Assembly (NCBI GenBank): GCA_964344215.1
Contig: CAYFMP010000026.1
Span: 1 to 46,527, forward strand
Reading direction: 5' to 3'
DNA: 46,527 nucleotides
From: CAYFMP01 sp964344215
GTDB taxonomy: Bacteria; Pseudomonadota; Alphaproteobacteria; Rhodospirillales; Casp-alpha2
The notes below the pieces were generated by a model. That model searched no databases. It worked only from the letters and a program-made list of their open reading frames with translations, and had not been told where the DNA came from. The position numbers and the translations under genes were made by a program. Positions 33,912-41,608 of this stretch are shown here, piece by piece; the stretch's first letter is position 1; every line of letters starts with the position of its first letter.

Positions 33912-36900
33912 ATGGCCCGAAAAGGCCATAAGATACGCCGTCTGTTGGTCGCCAACCGGAGCGAGATCGCCATCCGCGTGCTGCGTGCCGCCACCGAGCT
34001 CGGCATCGGCACGGTGGCGATCTATTCCCAGGAAGACCGCTTCGCCCTGCACCGCTTCAAGGCCGACGAGAGCTACCTGGTCGGCCTCGGCAAGGGCCCG
34101 ATCGACGCCTATCTCGACATCGACGCCGTCATCGGCGTGGCGCTCGACGCCCAAGTCGACGCCATCCACCCGGGCTACGGGTTCCTCGCCGAGAACCCGG
34201 AGTTCGCCGAGGCCTGCGCCGAGGCCGGCATCGTCTTCATCGGCCCCGACCCGGAGGTCATGCGGCGCCTCGGCAACAAGGTCGACGCCCGCAACATCGC
34301 CATGGAGGCCGGCGTCCCGGTGATGCCGGCGACGCCGCCGCTGCCAGACGACGCCCAGGCGGCGCTGGACGCGGCCCGCGAAGTCGGCTTCCCGGTCATG
34401 CTGAAGGCCAGCTGGGGCGGCGGCGGCCGCGGCATGCGGGTGATCGAAACCGAGGACGAACTGCCCGACCAGGTGACGGTGGCCCGCCGCGAGGCCCGGG
34501 CCGCCTTCGGCAACGACGAGGTCTATCTCGAAAAGCTGGTGGGCCGGGCCCGCCACGTCGAGGTGCAGATCGTCGGCGATACGCACGGCAACCTCTACCA
34601 CCTGTTCGAGCGCGATTGCTCGATCCAGCGCCGCAACCAGAAGGTCGTCGAACGGGCGCCTGCGCCCTACCTCGACGACGCCCAGCGCGCCCGCTTTACC
34701 GACGCCGCGCTGGCCATCGGCAACGCCGTCGGCTACGCCAACGCCGGCACCGTCGAGTTCCTGATGGACGTCGAGACCGGCGATTTCTACTTCATCGAGG
34801 TCAACCCGCGCATCCAGGTCGAGCACACCGTCACCGAGACCGTCACCGGCATCGACCTGGTCAAGGCGCAGATCCGCATCGCCCAGGGAGCCGAACTGGG
34901 GACGCCGGAGAGCGGCGTGCCGGCGCAGGACGACATCCGCCTCAACGGTCACGCCATCCAGTGCCGCGTCACCACCGAGGACCCGGAGAACAACTTCATC
35001 CCCGATTACGGCCGCATCACGGCGTATCGCGGCGCCACCGGCTTCGGCATCCGCCTCGACGGCGGCACCGCCTATTCCGGCGCCCTGATCACGCGTTTCT
35101 ACGATTCGCTCTTGGAGAAGGTGACGGCGTGGGGACCGACGCCGTTGGAGGCGATTCAGCGCATGGACCGGGCGCTCAGGGAGTTCCGCATCCGCGGCGT
35201 CGCCACCAACCTGGTCTTCCTGGAAACCCTGATCGGCCATCCGGATTTCAGGAGCGGCGACACGACGACGCGGTTCATCGACGAGACGCCGGAACTGTTC
35301 CACTTCGCCAAGCGCCGCGACCGCGCCACCCGGTTGCTCACGTTCATCGGCGAGGTCATCGTCAACGGCAACGAGGAGGTCGCCGGCCGGCCCGAACCCG
35401 ACCATCTCGCCGCCCTGGCGCCGCCGGTCCACGACGGCCGCCCGCTGCCGGCCGGCAACCGCCAGCGCTTCGAGGAACTGGGACCCGAGGGCTTCGCCGG
35501 CTGGATGCTGGAGCAGGACCGGGTGCTGGTCACCGACACCACGTTTCGCGACGCCCACCAATCGTTGCTGGCGACCCGCATGCGCACGCACGACCTGCTG
35601 CTGCTGGCGCCGGCCTACGCGCGTCACCTGCCGCAACTGCTGTCGGTCGAGACCTGGGGCGGCGCCACCTTCGACGTCGCCATGCGGTTCCTGAACGAAT
35701 GCCCGTGGCAGCGCCTGGCCCGGTTCCGAGACGCCATGCCCAACCACCTGCAGCAGATGCTGCTCAGGGCTTCGAACGGCGTCGGCTACACCAACTACCC
35801 GGACAACGTGGTCCGCCACTTCGTCGAGCAGGCAGCCGGCGCCGGGGTCGACGTCTTCCGGGTGTTCGACGCGCTGAACTGGGTCGACAACATGCGCCAG
35901 GCGATGGACGCGGTGCTGGAGACCGGCAAGCTGTGCGAAGGGGCGATCTGCTATACCGGCGACATCACCGATCCCGACCGCGCCAAGTACGACCTCAAGT
36001 ATTACGTCGGCCTGGCCCGCGACCTGGAGAAGGCAGGCGCCCACGTCCTCGGCCTCAAGGACATGGGCGGACTGGTCAAGCCGGAAGCCGCCCGCGTGCT
36101 GTTCAAGGCGTTGCGCGAGGAGGTCTCGATCCCCATCCATTTTCACACCCACGACACCAGCGGCATCGCCGCCGCCAGCGTCCTGGCCGCCGTCGAGGCC
36201 GGGGTCGACGCCATCGACGCCGCCATGGATTCGATGAGCGGCCTGACCTCGCAGCCCAACCTCGGCGCCATCGCCGCGGCGCTGCGCCACACGCCGCGCG
36301 ATACCGGACTCGATAAGGACGTGCTGCGCGACATCTCAGATCACTGGGAGAAAATCCGCCTCAACTACGCCGCCTTCGAGAGCGACGTCCGCTCCGGCAC
36401 CTCGCAAGTCTACGACCACGAGATGCCGGGCGGCCAGTACACGAATTTGCGTCAGCAGGCACGCTCGTTGGGTATCGAGGAGCGCTGGGCCGAGGTGGCC
36501 CGCACCTACGCCGAGGTCAACAGGATGTTCGGCGACGTCATCAAGGTGACGCCGATCTCCAAGGTGGTCGGCGACATGGCGTTGATGATGGTAACCAGCG
36601 GGTTGACGGTCGAGGACGTGCTCGACCCCGAGCGCGAGATCGCCTTTCCGGAATCGGTGGTGGCGTTCTTCCGTGGCGAGATGGGCCAGCCCCACGGCGG
36701 CTTCCCCGAAGCCTTGCAGGCCAAGGTGCTGAAGGGCGCCAACCCGCTGGACGTGCGGCCCGGCGAGGTGCTGGGCGAGGCCGACCTGGAGGGCGAGCGC
36801 AAGACGGCGGAATCGAGGATCGGGCGCAGGCTCAAAGACGTCGAACTGGCGTCCTACCTGATGTACCCGGACGTGTTCGTCGACTACGCCAAGGTACGCC

Positions 36901-37373
36901 GCGCTTACGGCGACGTCAGCGTGTTGCCGACGCCGGCCTACTTCTACGGCATGAAGCGCGGCCAGGAGATCGCCGTCGACATCGAGAAGGGCAAGACCCT
37001 GGTCATCCGTTACCTGGCCCTCGGCCACTCCGACGAGGAGGGCAGGCGCAACGTCTTCTTCGAGTTGAACGGCCAGCCGCGCACCGTCAAGGTGGTCGAC
37101 ACCAGCCTGGCGCCGAGTGGCAACCTGCACCCGAAGGCCGAGGACGGCAACCCGGACCACGTGGCGGCCCCGATGCCGGGATTGATCGTGTCGATTGCCG
37201 TCACCGAGGGCCAACGGGTGGCGCGCGGCGATGTGGTGCTCTCCATCGAGGCCATGAAGATGGAAACCGCCGTTTTCGCCGAGCGCGACGGCGTCGTCGG
37301 CAGCATCGTCCACGCCGTCGGCGACCAGGTCGAGGCCAAGGACCTGCTGGTCGTGCTGACCGAGGAGGGGTGA
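33912..37373 (+). CDS. pyc: pyruvate carboxylase
   Basis: This 1153-residue single-chain anaplerotic enzyme makes oxaloacetate from pyruvate and bicarbonate using ATP and biotin. The order is biotin carboxylase (about 8-465; ATP loop KASWGGGGRGMRV, then FIEVNPRIQVEHTVTE), carboxyltransferase (about 540-800; VTDTTFRDAHQSLLATRMRT, metal-site IHFHTHDTSG), central allosteric/tetramerisation domain, and the C-terminal biotinyl domain with K1116 in IEAMKMETA. GAGGAG precedes the ATG. It is complete and of normal length. It starts just past the ilvC terminator and ends ten bases from the convergent TIR-like gene. Confidence 0.97.
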   Translation: MARKGHKIRRLLVANRSEIAIRVLRAATELGIGTVAIYSQEDRFALHRFKADESYLVGLGKGPIDAYLDIDAVIGVALDAQVDAIHPGYGFLAENPEFAEACAEAGIVFIGPDPEVMRRLGNKVDARNIAMEAGVPVMPATPPLPDDAQAALDAAREVGFPVMLKASWGGGGRGMRVIETEDELPDQVTVARREARAAFGNDEVYLEKLVGRARHVEVQIVGDTHGNLYHLFERDCSIQRRNQKVVERAPAPYLDDAQRARFTDAALAIGNAVGYANAGTVEFLMDVETGDFYFIEVNPRIQVEHTVTETVTGIDLVKAQIRIAQGAELGTPESGVPAQDDIRLNGHAIQCRVTTEDPENNFIPDYGRITAYRGATGFGIRLDGGTAYSGALITRFYDSLLEKVTAWGPTPLEAIQRMDRALREFRIRGVATNLVFLETLIGHPDFRSGDTTTRFIDETPELFHFAKRRDRATRLLTFIGEVIVNGNEEVAGRPEPDHLAALAPPVHDGRPLPAGNRQRFEELGPEGFAGWMLEQDRVLVTDTTFRDAHQSLLATRMRTHDLLLLAPAYARHLPQLLSVETWGGATFDVAMRFLNECPWQRLARFRDAMPNHLQQMLLRASNGVGYTNYPDNVVRHFVEQAAGAGVDVFRVFDALNWVDNMRQAMDAVLETGKLCEGAICYTGDITDPDRAKYDLKYYVGLARDLEKAGAHVLGLKDMGGLVKPEAARVLFKALREEVSIPIHFHTHDTSGIAAASVLAAVEAGVDAIDAAMDSMSGLTSQPNLGAIAAALRHTPRDTGLDKDVLRDISDHWEKIRLNYAAFESDVRSGTSQVYDHEMPGGQYTNLRQQARSLGIEERWAEVARTYAEVNRMFGDVIKVTPISKVVGDMALMMVTSGLTVEDVLDPEREIAFPESVVAFFRGEMGQPHGGFPEALQAKVLKGANPLDVRPGEVLGEADLEGERKTAESRIGRRLKDVELASYLMYPDVFVDYAKVRRAYGDVSVLPTPAYFYGMKRGQEIAVDIEKGKTLVIRYLALGHSDEEGRRNVFFELNGQPRTVKVVDTSLAPSGNLHPKAEDGNPDHVAAPMPGLIVSIAVTEGQRVARGDVVLSIEAMKMETAVFAERDGVVGSIVHAVGDQVEAKDLLVVLTEEG

Positions 37374-37383
37374 GGGGGGCGGT

Positions 37384-38085
37384 TCAAGGAAGCAGATTTA
37401 GAAAATGTGTAATGTCGTGAACTAGCTTCTTTCTATTTGGGTTCATCGGATGATCGGCGTCGGCATTCTTGAGGATATTGAGGATCGATTGAATCCGATT
37501 TCGGACTCTCTTTTCATTAGCGATCAAGAGCGATTGCTTGTACCTCTCGAAGGCTAGGTCATAGTCCGTGTCCTCGGCTTCCAACGCCGTATCCGCAAGT
37601 TTTTCCCAGAACGAGGCCGTTCGAAGTATCTCTCCGATCGCCCTGGCTAGATTTGCTCTGAAGGCAGATTTCTTGCCGAGCGAATAGTCTACCCACTCGG
37701 TGCGAACGAAATCCGATGGAGCAACTGTGTCGGAGGTCTTAACAATTATGACCGGCTTACCGATCAAAAGCGCGATACCCGCTTCGAAGAATACATTCGC
37801 GAGCGTCGAAGCCGGAGTAGCTTTTGAGAACACTACGATACCAAATCCACACCCACGGATGGTTTGAACAATCTTGTCCAAATAGTCTTTGTGTCCTGAA
37901 ATCCCGGTAGCACGTAGCGCTCTGATTTTTCGCTTCTTAAGTTCAGATTCAACGACACTGTCCATCTCCAATTCTACCTGTGAGATGTATCGGTTCGTCT
38001 GAACCATAATAAAAGCTGTACGAGGAAGCGGCTTGAACGGCGCTCTTAGTTCCTCATCAACTAAGGGAGAAAAGAGTATTGCCAA
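37384..38085 (-). CDS. TIR/NDT-fold-like nucleotide-binding protein (putative)
   Basis: This 233-residue protein starts at TTG, since the predicted first strand PRTAFIMVQ (21-29) precedes the next ATG; an undetected alternative start is possible. Residues 21-117 match the pattern of TIR / nucleoside-deoxyribosyltransferase-like domains. The first strand ends in IMVQ. The helix MDSVVESELKKRKIRALRA follows, then IVQTIRGCGFGIVVFSK (usually CDFVIADLT), NVFFEAGIALLIGKPVIIV and later DFVRTEWVDY. E101 in NVFFEAG is at the family's catalytic-glutamate position. Residues 140-233 are helical and unrecognised. There is no membrane segment. It is AT-richer than its neighbours, suggesting transfer. It follows the 54-residue basic gene by nine bases. 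Assignment is by pattern only. Confidence 0.6.
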   Translation of the reverse strand: MAILFSPLVDEELRAPFKPLPRTAFIMVQTNRYISQVELEMDSVVESELKKRKIRALRATGISGHKDYLDKIVQTIRGCGFGIVVFSKATPASTLANVFFEAGIALLIGKPVIIVKTSDTVAPSDFVRTEWVDYSLGKKSAFRANLARAIGEILRTASFWEKLADTALEAEDTDYDLAFERYKQSLLIANEKRVRNRIQSILNILKNADADHPMNPNRKKLVHDITHFLNLLP

Positions 38086-38094
38086 GTTATGGGG

Positions 38095-38259
38095 TTACTT
38101 CTTCCTTCGAACGTTCTTGTAAGGACCAGGAGTTTTTTTTTGGCCGACGATCTTGCCGGTTTTCGTATCGACCTTAACCCAGCGCTTGGTAATCGGGTTC
38201 TTGACCTGCACCCTACCTTTTACTGAGCCGTGTAGACCGCTGCTTGTTCTGGTTGCCAT
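38095..38259 (-). CDS. 54-residue highly basic small protein
   Basis: The minus-strand frame from ATG (38259) to TAA (38095) encodes 54 residues with 11 lysines, 5 arginines and a single acidic residue. The core VKNPITKRWVKVDTKTGKIV resembles small conserved proteins of unknown function with an NP-x-T-x-(R/K)-W/Y-V-K-x-D-x-x-TG pattern. The end is PGPYKNVRRKK. An AGGAG lies 14 bases before the ATG, longer than ideal. It sits nine bases upstream of the TIR-like gene, so the two probably form an operon. The charge suggests nucleic-acid binding; an antitoxin or ribosome-associated role is conceivable. It is missed by a simple length cutoff of 60 residues. Confidence 0.6.
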   Translation of the reverse strand: MATRTSSGLHGSVKGRVQVKNPITKRWVKVDTKTGKIVGQKKTPGPYKNVRRKK

Positions 38260-38325
38260 GTTGATGCAGAACGCTCCTAGTGGGTAAACGAAACATATAC
38301 CAATTTACACTATATGATCATAGCA

Positions 38326-38358
38326 TTGTGATCCGACCAATACAGTTGTGATTCTGAC
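38326..38358. repeat. pair of imperfect direct repeats upstream of the small-protein gene
   Basis: TTGTGATCCGACC (38326-38338) and TTGTGATTCTGAC (38346-38358) are 20 bases apart, two helical turns. They lie in the AT-rich spacer between the divergent TIR-like cassette and the leuA leader, 67 bases upstream of the small-protein ATG. They could be operator half-sites; nothing else supports this. Confidence 0.45.
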
Positions 38359-38410
38359 AACCCTCCATCCCCCGTTAAACCTTTCTAAAGCTTGGGTTCG
38401 GACAATCTGG

Positions 38411-38441
38411 TTGACAATTCGTTGTCGTCATTGTTTTTAAT
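38411..38441 (+). promoter_or_regulatory. candidate leuA leader promoter
   Basis: A consensus TTGACA (38411-38416) is followed by TTTAAT (38436-38441) with 19 bases between, or by TTTTTA with 17. Transcription would start near 38448 and produce a leader of about 330 bases containing the leucine-rich peptide. Confidence 0.6.
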
Positions 38442-38445
38442 CGTT

Positions 38446-38467
38446 GTCCCGGTGTTTCATCCGGGAC
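38446..38467 (+). repeat. 7-bp perfect hairpin at the start of the leuA leader
   Basis: GTCCCGG (38446-38452) faces CCGGGAC (38461-38467) with an eight-base loop. It falls at the predicted 5' end of the leuA leader RNA and may stabilise it. No T run follows, so it is not a typical terminator. Confidence 0.5.
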
Positions 38468-38536
38468 CGACGGGTAGTATTTCCTCGACCGGCCAGGGGG
38501 GCCGGCACCCAACGGACGGCACGTGAAAGAAAGTTA

Positions 38537-38674
38537 ATGACCGACGAACGCGACATCGCCGCTTTCACGACCGACCGGGGCTCCTACGCTCCGGCCGCCG
38601 CCCGTGCGCGAATCCTTTCGCTGCCCGGCCTTCTGCTGTGCCTCGAGGGGGGCCTTCGACTTAGGTGCCCTTGA
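38537..38674 (+). CDS. leucine-rich leader peptide of leuA (LeuL-like)
   Basis: A 45-codon frame lies 106 bases upstream of leuA. Its C-terminal part reads ILSLPGLLLCLEGGLRLRCP, with eight leucines among the last 20 residues, including three in a row. Such a leucine cluster ahead of 2-isopropylmalate synthase is the hallmark of ribosome-mediated attenuation. The TGA stop (38672-38674) lies inside the left arm of a perfect 12-bp inverted repeat, so a ribosome finishing the peptide would block that arm. The N-terminal half is not leucine-rich, and no strong ribosome-binding site is visible (GAAAGAAAG only). It is probably a regulatory peptide rather than a stable protein. Confidence 0.65.
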   Translation: MTDERDIAAFTTDRGSYAPAAARARILSLPGLLLCLEGGLRLRCP

Positions 38675-38720
38675 ACGCCCATCCGTGGCTCGTTTGCCGG
38701 AAAGGACCGGCGTTCAAGGG
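38668..38720 (+). promoter_or_regulatory. leuA leader inverted repeat (attenuator/antiterminator arm pair)
   Basis: CCCTTGAACGCC (38668-38679) and GGCGTTCAAGGG (38709-38720) are a perfect 12-bp inverted repeat. A smaller competing hairpin GCCGG-AAAGGA-CCGGC (38696-38711) uses part of the right arm. The left arm overlaps the leader peptide stop. TCTCTTTT follows at 38733-38740. Mutually exclusive pairing controlled by ribosome position is the likely mechanism, but a textbook terminator hairpin immediately before the T run is not clear. Confidence 0.6.
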
Positions 38721-38780
38721 AAGCGAACCGAAAATCTCTTTTGAGTGCGCATACCTGAGCCTGAAGGAAGGATGAGACCC

Positions 38781-40337
38781 ATGAGCACCAGCACGGACCA
38801 AGACCGAGTAATCATTTTCGACACCACCTTGCGCGACGGCGAGCAATCGCCGGGCGCGTCGATGAACCTGGAAGAAAAACTGCGCATCGCCCACGTCCTC
38901 GAAGGGATGGGCGTCGACATCATCGAGGCCGGATTCCCGATCGCTTCGGACGGCGACTTCGAGGCGGTCAACGAGATCGCCAAGGTGGTCAGGGACTCGA
39001 CCGTCTGCGGCCTGGCCCGGGCCAGCCGCATCGATATCGAACGCGCCGCCGAAGCCCTGGAGCCGGCCGAACGCAAGCGCATCCACACGTTCATCTCGAC
39101 CAGCCCGCTTCACATGAAGCACAAGCTGCAGATGGACCCCGAAGCGGTCCACGAGGCGGTGATCGACAGCGTCACCCATGCCCGCAAGTTCACCGACGAC
39201 GTCGAGTGGTCGCCGGAGGACGGCTCGCGCACCGAGCACGATTTCCTGTGCCGCTGCGTCGAAAGCGCGATCAAGGCCGGGGCCGGCACCATCAACATCC
39301 CCGACACCGTGGGCTACGCGGTGCCTGAGGAGTTCGCGGCCTTGATCAGGATGCTGTTCGACCGCGTGCCGAACATCGACAAGGCGGTGATCTCGGTGCA
39401 TTGCCACAACGATCTGGGCCTCGCCGTCGCCAACTCGCTGGCCGCCATCGAGGCCGGCGTCCGGCAGGTCGAGTGCACCATCAACGGCTTGGGCGAGCGG
39501 GCCGGTAACGCGGCCATGGAAGAGATCGTCATGTCGTTGAGGACCCGCCACGACACGCTGCCCTTCACGACCGGCGTCAAGACCACCGACATCATGAAGG
39601 CGTCTCGCCTGGTCGCCGCCATCACCGGCTTCGCGGTCCAGCCCAACAAGGCCATCGTCGGCCAGAACGCGTTTGCCCACGAAGCCGGCATCCACCAGGA
39701 CGGCGTCCTCAAGCATGCCGGCACCTACGAGATCATGACTCCTGAATCGGTCGGCCTGAGTGCTTCGAAGCTGGTGCTGGGCAAGCACTCGGGGCGCCAC
39801 GCCTTCAAGGAGAAGCTGAAGGAGTTGGGCTACGACCTGGGCGACAACGCCGTCCAGGATGCCTTCAAGCGCTTTAAGGATTTGGCCGACTTGAAAAAGG
39901 ACGTATTCGACGAGGACATCGTGGCGCTGGTCGACGACGAGGTCATGCGGACCAACGACCGCATCCGCCTGAACTCGCTGGAAATCGTCTGCGGCACCCT
40001 GCACCGGCCGCCGAAGGCGGAACTGGAACTCGAGATCGACGGCAAGACCGAGTCCTGCAAGGGCACCGGCGACGGACCGGTCGACGCCGCCTTCAACTGC
40101 ATCAAGGAGTTGTTCCCGCACAAGGCGCGCCTGCAGCTCTATCAGGTTCACGCGGTTACCCAGGGCACGGATGCCCAGGCCGAGGTGACCGTGCGCCTGG
40201 AGGAGAAGGGCAAGACGGTCAACGGCTCGGGCGCAGATACCGATACCATGGTGGCCTCGGTCAAGGCCTACGTGAACGCCTTGAACAAGCTGCTGGTGAA
40301 AAGGAAGAAAACCGCTCCCAAGGCGCTTTCGGCCTAG
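38781..40337 (+). CDS. leuA: 2-isopropylmalate synthase
   Basis: This 518-residue enzyme condenses acetyl-CoA with 2-ketoisovalerate, the committed step of leucine synthesis. The ATG at 38781 has AAGGAAGG about ten bases upstream; an ATG three codons earlier abuts that site. The HMGL-like TIM barrel carries IIFDTTLRDGEQSPGASMN and metal-site VHCHNDLGLAVANSLAAIEAG. NGLGERAGNAAMEE and NAFAHEAGIHQDGVLKH follow. The C-terminal LeuA dimer/regulatory domain (about 390-510) binds leucine for feedback inhibition. Its substrate is the product of the ilvBNC pathway upstream. The leader region suggests additional control by leucine supply. Confidence 0.96.
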   Translation: MSTSTDQDRVIIFDTTLRDGEQSPGASMNLEEKLRIAHVLEGMGVDIIEAGFPIASDGDFEAVNEIAKVVRDSTVCGLARASRIDIERAAEALEPAERKRIHTFISTSPLHMKHKLQMDPEAVHEAVIDSVTHARKFTDDVEWSPEDGSRTEHDFLCRCVESAIKAGAGTINIPDTVGYAVPEEFAALIRMLFDRVPNIDKAVISVHCHNDLGLAVANSLAAIEAGVRQVECTINGLGERAGNAAMEEIVMSLRTRHDTLPFTTGVKTTDIMKASRLVAAITGFAVQPNKAIVGQNAFAHEAGIHQDGVLKHAGTYEIMTPESVGLSASKLVLGKHSGRHAFKEKLKELGYDLGDNAVQDAFKRFKDLADLKKDVFDEDIVALVDDEVMRTNDRIRLNSLEIVCGTLHRPPKAELELEIDGKTESCKGTGDGPVDAAFNCIKELFPHKARLQLYQVHAVTQGTDAQAEVTVRLEEKGKTVNGSGADTDTMVASVKAYVNALNKLLVKRKKTAPKALSA

Positions 40338-40372
40338 CACTTACGGAGGCAAGTTCTTATAAAAGGCCGTAC

Positions 40373-40400
40373 CGGTGCCGGGGAGAAATTCCCGGCACCG
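40373..40400 (+). terminator. hairpin after leuA, possible terminator
   Basis: CGGTGCCGGG (40373-40382) faces CCCGGCACCG (40391-40400), a perfect 10-bp stem with an eight-base loop. It lies 35 bases after leuA and before mreB. There is no T run downstream, so it could also be a processing or stability element. Confidence 0.5.
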
Positions 40401-40459
40401 CCACGACTAAGAAGCGGGCGGCCAACGCCGCCGACAAACGGGATTTTGAGCGAGGTTCG

Positions 40460-41500
40460 ATGCTTTCAAGACTGTTCGGCTTCCTTTCGGCGGATATGGC
40501 CATCGACCTCGGCACGGCCAATACCCTGGTCTACGTCAAGGGCCGGGGCATTGTGCTCAACGAGCCTTCGGTCGTCGCCATCGCCGAGGTCAAGGGCAAG
40601 AAGCAGGTCCTCGCCGTCGGCGAGGAAGCCAAACAGATGCTCGGCCGCACGCCGGGTAACATCCGCGCCATCCGGCCCTTGAGGGACGGTGTCATCGCCG
40701 ACTTCGAGGTGGCCGAGGAGATGATCAAGTACTTCATCCGCAAGGTCCACAACCGGCGCAGCTTCGCCAGCCCCTTGGTCGTCGTCTGCGTACCGTCGGG
40801 TTCGACCGCGGTCGAGCGCCGCGCCATCCAGGAATCGGCCGAAAGCGCGGGCGCGCGCAAGGTCTATCTGATCGAGGAACCGATGGCGGCGGCCATCGGC
40901 GCCGGCCTGCCGGTGACCGAGCCGACCGGCTCGATGGTGGTCGATATCGGCGGCGGCACCACGGAGGTCGCCGTGTTGTCGTTGGGCGGCATCGTCTATT
41001 CGCGTTCCGTGCGCGTCGGCGGCGACAAGATGGACGAAGCCATTATCGGTTACATCCGGCGCAACCATAACCTGCTGGTCGGTGAAGGTAGTGCCGCGCG
41101 CATCAAGGAAGACATCGGCTCGGCCTGTCCGCCCGAGGACGGCGACGGCCACACCATGGAGATCAAGGGCCGCGACCTGATGAACGGGGTGCCGAAGGAG
41201 CTGATCATTTCGGAACGCCAGATCGCCGAGAGCCTGGCCGAGCCGGTCGGCGCCATCATCGAGGCGGTCAAGGTGGCCTTGGAGCACACGGCGCCGGAAC
41301 TGGCCGCCGACATCGTCGACAAGGGCATCGTGCTGACCGGCGGCGGCGCGCTTCTCGGCAACGTCGACTTCGTGCTCCGTCACGCCACCGGTCTGCCGGT
41401 GTCGATCGCCGACGATCCGCTGTCGTGCGTGGTTCTCGGCACCGGCCGGGCGCTGGAGGAAATGAAACGTCTGAGAGACGTCCTGACAAGTATGTATTAA
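40460..41500 (+). CDS. mreB: rod-shape-determining protein MreB
   Basis: This 346-residue bacterial actin polymerises under the inner membrane and guides lateral wall synthesis. The phosphate-1 loop is AIDLGTANTLVYVKGRGIVLNEPSVVA. The hydrophobic N-terminal loop MLSRLFGFLS suits membrane attachment. VPSGSTAVERRAIQESAESAGARKVYLIEEPMAAAIGAGLPV, the phosphate-2 loop VVDIGGGTTEVAVLSLGGIV and GIVLTGGGALLGNVD are family signatures. It is the first of mreB-mreC-mreD-mrdA-rodA on the plus strand. Confidence 0.97.
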   Translation: MLSRLFGFLSADMAIDLGTANTLVYVKGRGIVLNEPSVVAIAEVKGKKQVLAVGEEAKQMLGRTPGNIRAIRPLRDGVIADFEVAEEMIKYFIRKVHNRRSFASPLVVVCVPSGSTAVERRAIQESAESAGARKVYLIEEPMAAAIGAGLPVTEPTGSMVVDIGGGTTEVAVLSLGGIVYSRSVRVGGDKMDEAIIGYIRRNHNLLVGEGSAARIKEDIGSACPPEDGDGHTMEIKGRDLMNGVPKELIISERQIAESLAEPVGAIIEAVKVALEHTAPELAADIVDKGIVLTGGGALLGNVDFVLRHATGLPVSIADDPLSCVVLGTGRALEEMKRLRDVLTSMY

Positions 41501-41608
41501 GTTCTTGTCAATTATCTTCTATTATACGCGAGTACTTTGATTTTGTTTTGAAATGAGTGGTTTTCCGCTCGATTCACGCTTGTCCATTTGAACGTCTGAG
41601 AGGTCGGC

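Noticed and set aside
33666..36290. An 874-codon minus-strand open frame antisense to pyruvate carboxylase
   Set aside because: High-GC coding DNA commonly leaves the opposite strand open; composition is arginine/glycine/aspartate-rich without any recognisable domain.
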